DNA from: Alviniconcha marisindica
Lineage: Eukaryota; Mollusca; Gastropoda; Provannidae
Assembly (NCBI GenBank): GCA_018857735.1
Contig: JABMCL010002130.1
Span: 277,501 to 341,500, forward strand
Length of the DNA stretch: 64,000 bases
Direction of reading: 5' to 3'
In this document: one piece after another, positions 48,596 to 60,263 of the stretch
How the letters are laid out: every line of letters starts with the position of its first letter
How positions within the stretch are numbered: the stretch's first letter is position 1
Notes under the pieces: generated by a model
What the model was told of the DNA's origin: nothing
What the model saw: the letters and a program-made list of their open reading frames with translations, nothing else
Databases searched by the model: none
Made by a program: the position numbers and the translations under genes

Positions 48596-49345
48596 TAATA
48601 CTGTCGGCGCGTTTTCTATGTGTTATTTTGCATTCTGTTTATAGTGTGTGTGTGTTTTGATCGTAACCGACTAAGCATGGGCTTGGTGACTCAGCATCGA
48701 AGAACCAACCATTCACCAAAGCACCTGATTTTGCTGTAGACCTACACAGTCAAGAGAGAAGCTGACAAAAAGAAAAGAAAAATTAACGCCTTCAAAACAC
48801 CGAGTCTGGTGGGAGGCGGGGAGGGGGGGGGGAGGGGAAGGTGGGAGGGAGGAGAGGAAGGAAGGAGGGAGGGGGGGGGGAGACAGGGGGCAGGGCGGAG
48901 GTTCCAACGACAGCATATTCAACAACACTGCATGCCGCCCGCACAATGGTAGTGCAAGAAAGAGAACGACAGCGATGATAAATCATGAAGAAAATGACAG
49001 CCGATCACTCATTTTCCCAAGTCCGCCGCCTCCGTCGGGCACGTGCAGCACTAGGCGGGGCGCTGTGCACGTTGTGTTATTACAGACAAGGCCAAGTCAA
49101 GGGGCAGGAAGACTCCCGGTGCCGGACAAGCAAGCGATCGATCTCATTGGAGACATATTAGGGGCGAGTAGGGGAAATACTGTCGACGGGTTAATTGGGA
49201 TGAATTATTGACAGTTTCATTTTTATGACAGCAACGGAGCGCCAGCTTTTGTCGTGGGCTGGAGCTGCCTGCCACGTTTGCAAGGCGGCGGGGAAAAAGT
49301 CGTGGCAATAACTGCTGCCACGAGGTGGCGACAGACCTATGAAGC
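48596..49345. other. Unique sequence with a G-rich purine patch
   Basis: A G/A-rich stretch with G-runs lies at 48810-48900. Nothing else recognised. Confidence 0.5.
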
Positions 49346-49398
49346 ATATTTGTTGTTGTTGTTGTTGTTGTTGTTGTTTTTGTTGTCGTCGTCGTCCT

Positions 49399-49436
<38 letters not shown>

Positions 49437-50300
49437 GTGGTGTTTTTGTTCTTCCTCTTGTTATGTTATTTCTGCTGCTACTACTACCACTACTGCTGCT
49501 GCTGTTGCTACTACTGCTGCTGTTGTTGCTGCTGCTACTACTACTACTGCTACTGCTGCTGCTGTTCCTGCTGCTACTACTACTGGTATTGCTGCTGCTA
49601 CTACTACTGGTATTGCTGCTGCTACTACTACTGGTATTGCTGCTGCTGTTCCTGCTGCTACTACTACTGGTATTGCTGCTGCTACTGGTATTGCTGCTGC
49701 TACTACTGGTATTGCTACTACTACTGGTATTGCTGCTGCTGTTCCTGCTGCTACTACTACTGGTATTGCTGCTGCTACTGGTATTGCGGCTGCTACTACT
49801 ACTGGTATTGCTGCTGCTACTATTGGTATTGCTACTACTACTACTGGTATTGCTACTACTACTGGTATTGCTGCTGCTGTTCCTGCTGCTACTACCACTG
49901 GTATTGCTGCTGCTACTGGTATTGCTGCTGCTACTACTACTGGTATTGCTGCTGCTACTACGTATTGCTGCTGCTGTTCCTGCTGCTACTACTGGTATTG
50001 CTGCTGCTACTACCACTGGTATTGCTGCTGCTACTACTACTGGTATTGCTGCTACTACTACTGGTATTGCTGCTGCTGTTCCTGCTGCTACTACCACTGG
50101 TATTGCTGCTGCTACTACCACTGGTATTGCTGCTGCTACTACTACTGGTATTGCTGCTGCTTTAAATACTACTGCTGCTGCTGCTGTTGCTGCTGGGGCT
50201 GTAAATGCTACTGCGGTTGTTGTTGTTGTTGCTGTTGTTGTTGTTGCTCGTGCTGCTGCTGCTGTTACTTCTGATACAGCTACTACTATTACAGCGGTAG
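49346..50300. repeat. ~950-bp CTG/CTA/TTG compound trinucleotide repeat
   Basis: GTT (49350-49390) and GAT (49400-49436) blocks precede a long array of CTG and CTA triplets. The array has a recurring GGTATTGCTGCTGC unit about every 18-27 bases and CTGTTCCTGCTGCTA in some units. All six frames stay open, giving long Leu/Tyr-Cys and Ser/Ala/Val frames of up to 388 codons that are repeat translations. Confidence 0.97.
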
Positions 50301-50520
50301 AATACCCTTCAGTAACTCGAACTCAAACTCATTCAAGGCGACATTCTAAAAATAAAAAAATAAAAGTCATTTGGTCCAGGCTACTTCGGTGTGAGAGTAA
50401 AAGGGATTCCATTTACGTACATTTGTTATTAAATATCGTATTTCATCAAATCATTGTTTGGAAATTATTATTATTAATTTTCGTATGTTTTATACGCTTG
50501 TATACTACTGATTTGTATAA
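50301..50520. other. Unique AT-rich sequence
   Basis: Probably the 3' region of the element annotated next. Nothing coding. Confidence 0.4.
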
Positions 50521-50626
50521 TTATGGGTATTTGTGCATTGCATGTTTTTCTTTAAATTGCAAAGCGCTTTGCGATTCTGAAAGTGCTCTATACGTTCCCT
50601 ATTATTATTATTATTATTATTATCAA
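50521..50626 (+). mobile_element. Retroelement-like 3' tail ending in (ATT)n
   Basis: An AT-rich stretch, then GCAAAGCGCTTTGCGATTCT, GTGCTCTATAC, and about eight ATT triplets (50600-50623). AAGCGCTTTG...GCTCTATA...(ATT)n is a widely seen metazoan retrotransposon tail layout. The 5' part is missing. Confidence 0.5.
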
Positions 50627-51572
50627 TGAGCGTGGGAAGACCAAGGCAACATGTACATTTATCGTAATCACTGGAAACAACAAAACACATGAAGTGGAGC
50701 AGTTAGGAGTATGATTTTTATTAAGGGTTTGAAAACCTGCAGGTGCAGAGAGAGAAATTAAGGTCTAGATGGTCTACCAGGAAAGGGCGAGAAAAGACCG
50801 TCGTCAGTCTGACTTACACTGGAACTGTCTCAAAGGCAACACTGGCCGGGCTAACCTCAGAGAGAGAGTGCGGAGCGCATATGCGCTTTCCCCAAAGCAT
50901 AGATACCATCTTGAACTGAACTAGACTGAACTGAATACAGCAAGGGACACCGAGTGTTTTGTGGTGACGGTTATGTGCGTTGAACAGCTCGCAGTGTCAG
51001 AGCAAATTCTTCCACACTGACCCTGGAATCCACCCACGACTACATCATCAACTGTCTGTCAAGTGCAGCACGGCGGATAACGCAACGCTTTTTTTCTTCT
51101 TCTTTTTCCGATAGCATCTGGCCTGCTGGCCGTTTCCATAAAACAACTGGTCTGTTTCTGGTGGTACTGTGGCGTCGTATTATAAAATTGTTAATACTTG
51201 TCACGGAGTAGGCGAGAAAGGATTGCAGCTGTCAACAAAGTAAACTACACAGTGTTACTGTGATTCAGTGTTTTTCCCTGGATCTAACTGTTACACACCA
51301 ACACTGGATAACCGCTCTGGTCCTCTGAGCAGCGTTCAAGGTGATGGCGGGGTGTGGAAGGTAATCTCATTGTGTGTGGTCAAGACGGTCAGTGTGGACA
51401 AGAGGGACCATCAGTGCGAGCAACGAGAGAAGCTTGCCTTCAGGGAACCAGAGGAGGCAGGGACGGGGCGGCATTTTGTCCACAGCTATTTCCTCACGAT
51501 CACTCTGCTCTCTTCGCTTGTACTCCCGTCTGGACAAACCGCGGGTGAATAACGGCAGTAGCAGGGGCGATG
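50627..51572. other. Unique intergenic sequence
   Basis: A small perfect palindrome CACAGT-GTT-ACTGTG lies at 51249-51263. Otherwise nothing recognised. Confidence 0.5.
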
Positions 51573-51913
51573 GGTCTTCCACAAACAACAAATACTACAG
51601 CGGAGTATGGTCAGTCTTCCACAAACAACAAATACTACAGCGGAGTATGGTCAGTCTTCCACAAACAACAAATGAGTACAGCGGAGTATAGTCAGTCTTC
51701 CGCAAACAACAAATGAGTACAGCGGAGTATAGTCAGTCTTCCACAAACAACAAATGAGTACAGCGGAGTATGGTCAGTCTTCCACAAATAACAGAATACA
51801 GCGGAGTATGGTCAATCTTCGACAAACAACAAATGAGTACAGCGGAGTAAGGTCAGTCTTCCACAAACAACAGATGAGTAGACCTGAATATGGCCAGTCT
51901 TCGACAACAACAA
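51573..51913. repeat. 40-41-bp minisatellite, about eight copies
   Basis: Units contain GTCTTCCACAAACAACAAAT plus GAGTACAGCGGAGTATGGTCA. The first two copies lack the GAG insertion and are 40 bp. Copies on the right are more diverged. Confidence 0.96.
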
Positions 51914-51954
51914 AACAATTAAATACTATTGTTTAATCGCGCATAAAACCACAC

Positions 51955-52312
51955 AAACCATGCCACTCCAGACAAGACCTGACCACATAAAACCGCATGC
52001 ACACCACACCATGTCACACCAGACAAGACCTGACCACATAAAACCGCATGCACACCACACCATGTCACACCAGACAAGACCTGACCACATAAAACCGCAT
52101 GCACACCACACCATGTCACACCAGACAAGACCTGACCACATAAAACCGCATGCACACCACACCATGTCACACCAGACAAGACCTGACCACATAAAACCAC
52201 ATGCACACCACGTCATGTCACACCAGATCTGACCACATGCACACCACAACAGACAAGACCTTACCACATAAAACCACATGCACACCACACCATGCCACAC
52301 CAGACAAGACCG
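51955..52312. repeat. 51-bp minisatellite, five full copies plus partials
   Basis: Units start near 51968, 52019, 52070, 52121 and 52172 and contain AGACAAGACCTGACCACATA and CATGCACACCACACCATGTC. They are nearly identical until truncated copies after 52210. The 17-codon period gives open repeat frames on both strands. Confidence 0.97.
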
Positions 52313-52681
<369 letters not shown>

Positions 52682-52769
52682 GCATTTAGTCTACTAAGGG
52701 GGGCCATCCACGCACATTGAAGGAACACATCAACGCAGCCTTCCACCCTCGGTGGAAAAGTCGTAAAAC

Positions 52770-53010
52770 CAGAAGCCGTGGCATAAGGGTTAGCGCTTCG
52801 GACTACCTACTGGTCGGAAGGTCGTGGGTTCGAATCCCACCAGAGTCCTGCTGCGTGGGATGTTTCGGCCTTGGCCGCCTTGTTCCCAGACCTGGGAGAG
52901 TGCTACGGGTACAGAGAGACAAGACGGGAGAAGCTAGAGGGGCGGCAGAATCCATGGCAGCAGGTGAAACATGCAAAGCTATATTCTGATCAACAGGAGG
53001 CTTTAACCCT
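52770..53010 (+). mobile_element. tRNA-Arg-like SINE
   Basis: The head has an A box TGGCATAAGGG (52779-52789) and a perfect B box GGTTCGAATCC (52827-52837). The B box sits in a perfect 5-bp T-stem GTGGG/CCCAC (52824-52828 with 52836-52840). The middle GGACTACCTACTGGTCGGAA resembles the anticodon arm of arginine tRNAs with an insertion, so it cannot act as a normal tRNA. The body (52850-53000) ends in a module shared with 9010-9098. Internal boxes imply Pol III transcription. Target-site duplications were not identified. Confidence 0.7.
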
Positions 53011-54081
53011 TTCACTACCAAAACGTTTGTCATTTTGTGTGCAGTTTGCATTCAGTAAGTCTCAGAAGATTTATTTTATTTTATTTTTTAGCTGTCCAGA
53101 AAGAGCTGCGTTTGAGAACTTTATTGCACGTAAGAACTCATGAAAAGCTGGGAATCAAAGCACAAAGTTGTACAACATCTGTAAGTAGATGGAATTTTCT
53201 TTGCCAGTGACATTTTATCACGTCGTGAAGGCGGGGAAAGGTTTTCACGGAGACAGCCTTTGGTGGCTCTGGGTTCTCAGCAAAGGGGCAGTCTTAGAGT
53301 TCATGTCCTCGGTACCACACGGCAAGGAAGCGGGGCCAACACGCTGCACGTGCACAGCCAGCCACACTGTCAGTGAGGCTGCGGGGCTGCTGGAGGCAGG
53401 GGGCCTAAACTGCAACAAAATAGCCTGGCTCATCGTCCGTCTGGATCCCACCTCGGGGGACAACCGGGGACTGTGGAACATCCTCGGAGGCTTCCCCAGC
53501 CAAAAGGCCAGCCTCCATAAATCTGTGTCTGCGTCCGAGTGACGGTGTGGTATTAGCCGCAGCTGCGACCATCTTCTGCATTAATATCCATTGCACTTTC
53601 TCGCCCTTTTAACTGGGTTCTTTTGTGCTAGCCTGGCCTGCGTTCCTTGACACTGGGTAGGCACACTTTGGTGTTAAAGGCCCTGCCCTCCGCGGAGGGC
53701 ACATCAGGCTGAAAAACATTTCTCATCTTTGGTCGACGAAGCGGAAAAAGAAGGAAAGGAAGAAGGAGAAGAGGAAGACGCGGAAGAGAGTCGAGGAGGA
53801 AGAGGGACGAGATACCGGGGTAGGAGAAAAAGAGTAAGAGGAAAAAAGAACTAATGAAAGCAAACTATGAGCTCCAAAGCTAACTGACAAAAAGACAGTT
53901 TTTTTTTATTTTTTATATCTATATACAAATCTAACATCTTCAGTTCAGTGAAAACGCCCATGTCGCACATTATCCCAAAGAATAAAAACACCGGCATTTC
54001 TGAGGTACATCATTATGCTACTCTCTGTATGTCTGTCTCTCTAGATCTCTGTCTGTCTGTCTCTGTCCATCTGCCTGCCTG
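53011..54081. other. Unique sequence with one coding-like frame
   Basis: An ATG frame at 53189-53542 (117 codons) is compositionally protein-like and free of simple repeat. It has no recognised domain, and one frame of this size is expected by chance, so it is not called. Purine-rich at 53740-53850. Confidence 0.45.

Positions 54082-54144
<63 letters not shown>
54082..54144. repeat. (TC)n microsatellite
   Basis: About 31 TC dinucleotides, preceded by degenerate TCTG/CCTG units. Confidence 0.98.
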
Positions 54145-54147
<3 letters not shown>

Positions 54148-55249
54148 GTCTGTGAAACACTGAAAAACTCCAGATGCTGATCGGTTGTTCAGTGAAGGGC
54201 CAACTGACGGCAACTCAGTTCACTTCATTGTATTCGTCTGAAAGTAAAACCACATTTTACTATATTCTTTCATGAAAATGACGACGACAGTCGAGGTGTT
54301 GGTGGTACTGTAAGATGAATGGACGTTTTAACGTGTGCATGTCGAGCATCATACGTTCCAATGGCTCTTTTGACTCCAACTATGCGATAGCAGCACAGAT
54401 CTCAGCCAAAGTATCAGTAGACTTACACGAGTTAGAACAAAAATCAATGTTGACTACAGCGTGCTGGCCGGCCGGTGAGTCCACTCCTTCTGCGTCAACA
54501 AGTCTCCCCATTTCTCGGGGTAAGGCTGTTATTTCAAGTTCTGCCAACGAAGCCAAGCAACTTCTCGCTTTTATGTATTTATAGAACCTCATGGAGCAGC
54601 CGCCTCACACCAAAATTGTTGAATGGATTTCAGCTTCAGATTTGATCGACAACTTGATAAAAGTATTGGCAATCTGGGGACGTAATTGAAATGTTGCATA
54701 TGCTAAAAAGACGGCCCTTCACGTCGGCAGAGGCCGAGGAGGGACCCCTCCGCTGTCAAATAGCCAACCGCCTTGTCGATGGCACTGCTCGCATATTACC
54801 CCACCCAGGCGATCTCCCAAAACCTTATGCCAATCATGAATTTGGGCTGTCATTTCGTCGATATAGCCCCGTCCCCCACCATCACAAAACACCGCCTCAC
54901 AGCTCGCCTACCATTCTCCTGCTGGTCGTGGGGAATCCGTGGCTGCCGAATTTTACAGCACCAACTTCCCCCCTTCCCCTTTCCCCTTAAAAACAACCTC
55001 GATCCCAGCAATCTAGCAGAAGGTTATGCCAATCATCAGTCTGGCCTGTCATCGTCGTTGCCAATTTCTGTCTACGGCTTCACGGCCATCGACAGACGAC
55101 GACTGTCACAGGGGAGTTGAAAAACTTGGGGATGACGTCCAGGAGGGCTTCAGCGCCAAGCGAGTGGAGCAGGCCACGGCCCCAACAGAATGCCGGGGCT
55201 GCTGAAAGCCAGGTCCTTTCACAACGCTCGCTTTCTGCTTGGTGTGCTG
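54145..55249. other. Unique intergenic sequence
   Basis: Bases 54690-55110 carry overlapping frames on one strand in two registers, without a domain. No gene. Confidence 0.45.
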
Positions 55250-55251
55250 GG

Positions 55252-55315
<64 letters not shown>
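55250..55315. repeat. (GT)n microsatellite
   Basis: About 32 GT dinucleotides. Confidence 0.98.
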
Positions 55316-55317
<2 letters not shown>

Positions 55318-55860
55318 AATCCCTTGATATTTCCGTTGACATGAAACCTATAGATTCGTAAACAACTTCGATCCAATCGAAAATTAACTTTCGAAAATCA
55401 AATTTAAGAATATGTTAGTGTCTACACTACCACTAACCCCCCCCCCCCTTGTTGTTATTGTTGTTGACGTTGTTGTTATTAGCTTGCTTTTGGCTTGTTT
55501 TGATTGCAGTGGTTGTTGTGGTTTGCAAAAAGAAGTAAACTAACAGCGTTATGTCGTTCTGTCGTATGCAACAAAAGGAACATCAACTTCTGGTAGTGGG
55601 GTAACATTTCTCACTTTTCCATTTCAAAGTGTTGCATTAAAAAGAAAAGGAAAGGAAAAGGAAATTGAGTTTCGTTAACACATGTTTGATATGCGGTACT
55701 CAGTACTAACCTACACTGCTTCAGTAAGTGTGCGAGCGTTGGGTGTGTGTGGCTGTCGGCACAGCCTGACCAGCTGGGCGCTTTTCGCTGGCTCACTGCC
55801 CACAAACCCTAACCCCACACCGCGTCTTTGTCCCGCTGTCCTCGCATGATTCAGCGTCTG
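55316..55860. other. Unique sequence with a short C-run
   Basis: A C-run at 55438-55448, followed by TTG-rich sequence. Nothing else. Confidence 0.5.
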
Positions 55861-55970
55861 CATAAACAAAATTACCGACGGATGCCTGACGACATAAAAC
55901 ATTTTCTTCATAAACAGCATTACTGACGGATGCCTGACATAAAACACTGTCTTCATAAACAACATTACTG
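55861..55970. repeat. ~47-bp tandem repeat, 2.4 copies
   Basis: CATAAACA, then ATTACTGACGGATGCCTGAC and ATAAAACA repeat from 55861, 55909 and 55954. The second copy lacks GAC. Confidence 0.92.
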
Positions 55971-58219
55971 CGCGGCAGCGGAAATCTCATTATATGCACG
56001 AGGCCGCATCGCGTGAGCAAAATGTCCAATAATGTTTTCCCTTCCACGCGCCTCCTCCCCTCAGCGAGTTAGCCGTGCTCATATTAGATTTGCAGCTATA
56101 TTCGGTATTCAACTTTGAAAAATGACAGCTTAGCCTCCAATTACAAGGTCCCGGCCCTCGGTCTTGCCCGTCGACCAGGGCGCCAAGATTATTCTCCCCC
56201 TGTCGGAACACACAATTTGGGGGCGGGCGAATTGGAGGGATTTATTCTATATTCCGCTCGCGGGGCTGCTGCGGACTTATGATTCATTTGAGCGCGAGGC
56301 AGCGAGAAGGCAAGTGAAAACAGTATAATTTAATCCGCGTCCCCGGCCGAGATGATTTTTTATTGGTCGAAAAAAAAAGTATAAAAAAGCGAAAGAGGAG
56401 GTAATGTCATCATCTCTCTCGGCACACACACAAAAAAAGAGTGAGCCCCGGATGTTGAAGCTCTGCGCACGCCCCCTGACGGTGACGTCTGGAGAAAGGG
56501 GACTTGGAGGGTCTCCAGACCCGCGACTGAAGACGTGGACTATCGTTGGTACCGAGGGTGAAAAAAATCTACCGGTATAAAGGCTTGGTTTCCATTCCGA
56601 GCTATTCTCCCGAAACGACATTTTTGGGGAAGAATAACAGTATCAGCCGTCATGGTTAGCAGCTGAGCAAAATAGATGGTCGTCTGCTAACGTCTGGGCG
56701 ATTTTTGCTGCCAGTCCTTTTCTTAATCCCGCGGGCTGAGTACACACCGATGGAGAAACTATGGACATCAAAATTCTGACGACATCGCGGTAGAGAGGGA
56801 TTCCTGATTTCATTCCGGGCCAGAATTCGATTTGCAAGCAGCGGAGAGGTGTTTTTCTTCCCATCTCCCGTCTCTCTTCTGTTTTTGTGCCGGCCCTGTT
56901 TTTTGTTCACCGATGCTCCAGCGCGTGGCGAAGGAATCTATTTTTCAAAACGTCCACGCCTCTCATTTCTGGGGGGCTTTATACTGGCCCGCAAAATTGC
57001 CTTCTATGGTCTTGTTATGGTCTGCGTCTGGCAGTGGCTACTCCTCGGATCGAAAACAAGTTGAATAAATTGGAACGTTTTCTTCAAAGTAGGCCGGTGG
57101 GTGGTGAGGGTGGGGTGTGCTTTCGGGTATTGTGGAAAGGGCGCAAGGTGGTAAGCACGAGGATGTGCTCCTGTTTCAAAAGCCAGAAGATGACGGAGAA
57201 TTGCTTTAACACCCGGCCAAGAATACTTAAATAATTAGTTTTAAACGTCCTGTCAAGAGTAAGTAAGCAAGTTGATTTTTTACACCGAGACAGCTGCACA
57301 GGCCGTGTGAGCGCGATCACGGTCAAGACGAAGAAAGAGAAGAAAAAGGAGAAAGAGAAGAGAAAAGGGACACACAGAGAGAAGAAGACCAAAAAGAAGA
57401 AGAAGAGCGAAGGAAACACACATTAGCTATTTCCTCTGCATTCCAGATGACCTCAGATTGTGATGACTCGAAATACATGATTAATAAGTCACCCTCTTCC
57501 GCTCCCAGTGCCTTTTCTGAACTGCAGAAATACGATGATGATATTAATTACAATGCCTGGGTATGGCATTGATGGCTAATGACTATGTTCTAGTCATTGT
57601 ACGAGTACCTTGGTCTTGCCTCTTTTTTTCTCTTTTTTTCTCTTTTTTTTCTTTTCCTTTTTCCTTTTTACGTATTTGTCCAATTTTCACTGCTGTTCCG
57701 TTTCGTGTTGTTGTCGTCATCTTCCAACGCCGGCTGACGAAATGGTGGTTGGTGGATGGGTTTGTCAGGGCTCTGCTGTTAAACTATTGGGTTTCCAATT
57801 TCTTGATTAGCCGCCTGACCTTTTCGGCCTATTTTGCGATTTTTTGTGTTATATTACTGTCTATAATGAGCTTGTACATTTGCCATAATTGGGGTTTGAG
57901 ACATGACAAAGGTTTTGAAGATATACTTATTTACGCTGGTGCTACATTGTTCTGAGGTGATCTCATGCTACTGACATGACGTTAAAAATCCAATTATGAC
58001 TGACTGACATGACGTTACAATCCAATTACTGACTGACCAACAACTCATCCTGACTGCCTATAAGTACCATATGACGGGATCCTGCCCTACGCGATGTCAT
58101 TAGGGGAAATAGATATAAATTTTGCCAAAGTAGCCAGTACAGTTGTTCGACTATTCTTCAACACTTGACTTCCAGTTTGACAAGGTCGAAAATGCGGTGT
58201 AGTTAGATAATTGCTAATT
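55971..58219. other. Long unique block, candidate constrained non-coding DNA
   Basis: From about 55980 to 57060 the sequence is repeat-free with balanced composition. It contains homeodomain- and TALE-like words such as CAATTAC and TGACAGCT, which are common by chance. Bases 57960-58035 hold a 32-bp duplication built on CTGACATGACGTTA. No coding frame is convincing. Confidence 0.4.
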
Positions 58220-58305
58220 AGACTTAAAAGTCCTCTCAACCACATGGGTCATCTCAGGACCATCAAACTTTGTCATCAGCAAAAGGCACATTTCAAACCC
58301 TCTCT
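58220..58305 (+). mobile_element. Dispersed repeat fragment, family of 8446-8575
   Basis: The ordered words GTCCT, CAACC, GGAC, TCAAACT, TGTCAT, GCAAAA and GCACATTTCAAA match the 8.45-kb element, at about 70% by eye. Confidence 0.4.
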
Positions 58306-58619
58306 CAAGTCAAAACTATCATGACACATAAATATAAAACAAAGGTGAAGTCGGCTAGCGTGCAGTACTGTACGAGTACTGGATGCAATGAAGCACTGAG
58401 GAGATGATAAAAATTATGTACCTGGAAAGGGATTTGGGGGGGGGGGGGTAACGGAAAGAAGACGAGAAGGCCGAAGACAAAGATACGCAAGTGACGTAAG
58501 GAGAACTAACAAACACAAACTGACTGTTGCAAACAAAGTGGGGCCGTGGATGGGTGGGGGCATTAAGTGAGTGTAATGACGAAAGGTAATAATTATTACA
58601 TACGTTGCAAAAACACATT
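58306..58619. other. Unique sequence with a short G-run
   Basis: A G-run at 58436-58449. Nothing else recognised. Confidence 0.5.
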
Positions 58620-59453
58620 GTGTGTGCGGTAACAGAGAGGTGGGGGGTAGAGACGGGGGGGACAGAGGCAGGACGGAGGAAGGAGAGAGAGAGGGAAAGA
58701 GGGAGAGAGGGGAGGGAAGGAAAGAGAGGGGGGGGGAGAGAAAGAGGGGGAGGAGGGAGGGAATGAGAGAGAGAGGGAGGAGGGAGGGGAGAAAGAAGGG
58801 AGGGAGGGAATGAGAGAGAGGGGGAGGGAGGGAGAAAGAGAGAGGGAGGGAATGAGAGAGAGAGGGGGGAGGGAGGGGGAAGAGAGAGGGAGGGAATGAG
58901 AGAGGGGGAGGGAGGGAGAAAGAGGGAGGGAGGGAATGAGAGAGAGAGCGAGAGGGAGGGAGAAAGAGAAGGAAGGAGAGAGAGAGAGGGAGGGAGGGAA
59001 GGAGAGAGCGAGGGGAGGGAGGGAAAGAGAGGGGGGGAAGGAGAAAGGGGAGGAGGGAGGGAGAGGAGGGAGGGAGGGAGAGGGAGGGAGAGGGAGGGAG
59101 GGGAGGGAAGGGAGGGAGGGAGGGAAGGAGAGAGAGAGAGGGAGGGAGGGAAGGACAGAGAGGGGTAGGGAGAGAAGGAAGGAGAGAGAAGGGGAGGGAG
59201 GGAGAAAGCGGGAGGGGGAGGGAGGAAGAGGGAGGGAGGGAGGGGAGGGGGGAGAAAGAGGGAGGGGAGGAGGGAAGGAGAGAGAGGGGAGGGAAGGAGA
59301 GAGAGATGGAGGGAGGGAAGGAGAGAGAGGGGGAGGGAGAAAGAGGGATGGAGGGAGGGAGGGAGGGAGGAGAGAGAGGGAGGGAGGGAAGGATAGAGAG
59401 GGGGAGGGAGAGAAGTAAGGAGAGAGAAGGGGAGGGAGGGAAGGAGAGAGAGA
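58620..59453. repeat. ~800-bp polypurine GGGA/GAGA tract
   Basis: Almost entirely A and G on the + strand from about 58677 to 59453. The GGGAATGAGAGAG landmark recurs every 40-47 bases (58761, 58808, 58850, 58894, 58934), so the left part is a minisatellite. Ser/Pro/Leu frames of up to 347 codons on the minus strand are repeat translations. Strong triplex (H-DNA) potential. Confidence 0.97.
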
Positions 59454-59595
59454 ACATTAATAATTCAATAACTGTTCTTTGAGTTTTAAACTATACAATA
59501 TGTCTTATTGTGTACTGTGATGTGGTTAATGTTCAGCCACGTTTTAATTTTTCTAAGGTGATAATAAAATAATCTTGAATCCTGAATTTTTCAAT
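59454..59595 (+). mobile_element. Candidate retrotransposon 3' tail (TCTTGAATCCTGAAT end)
   Basis: AT-rich sequence with an AATAAAATAATCTTGAATCC end at about 59560-59582, the kind of AATAAA plus TTGAATC tail found on many non-LTR elements. It begins at the purine tract, and no coding part is present. Confidence 0.4.
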
Positions 59596-60007
59596 GGGCA
59601 GACAAAAACACACGGGTACGACATGCTTTTTTGTTCTGAATCTGACGGACAAGGCCTTTAATCCAGCTGGATAAAAGGCTTAGCCCGGTAATGAGGGGCT
59701 GAAATAATCACGGAGAATGCGAGTCTCTGACAGTGCAATCCCCGATGAAAGCCCCATCCTTGTCAGTGACCACTCCTTTGAAAAGAAAAAAAGAAAGAAA
59801 AAAAGAAGAAGAATCAGACACTTTCCCTTCATATTTCCATGCGAACGAAGTCTTCACCAAGGCAAACCAACCCTCTCTTAAGGTCAGTTTTACTGGATTT
59901 TTATGGTGTTCTCAAAAGAATCGTTCCACTGTATGTCCAAAAAGAAGCCCAATGATGGAGAAGATGCTGGTCTAATTACATATGCTAACAAAAGCAGTCG
60001 GCACAAA
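59596..60007. other. Unique sequence
   Basis: Short A/G-rich stretch at 59780-59812. No gene. Confidence 0.5.
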
Positions 60008-60095
60008 CTGCAGTGGAAACATTCCAAGTTCACGTCTGTGCAGATTACGTCCTGTCACCTTTCCTTCCGACACACACGCGCGCACACACACACAC

Positions 60096-60160
<65 letters not shown>

Positions 60161-60171
60161 GCACGCACACA

Positions 60172-60263
<92 letters not shown>

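Noticed and set aside
49144..50629. Frames of 325 and 388 codons
   Set aside because: They are translations of CTG/CTA triplets, open on both strands. There is no non-repeat domain.
58414..59457. 347-codon Ser/Pro-rich minus-strand frame
   Set aside because: Entirely explained by the polypurine tract on the opposite strand.
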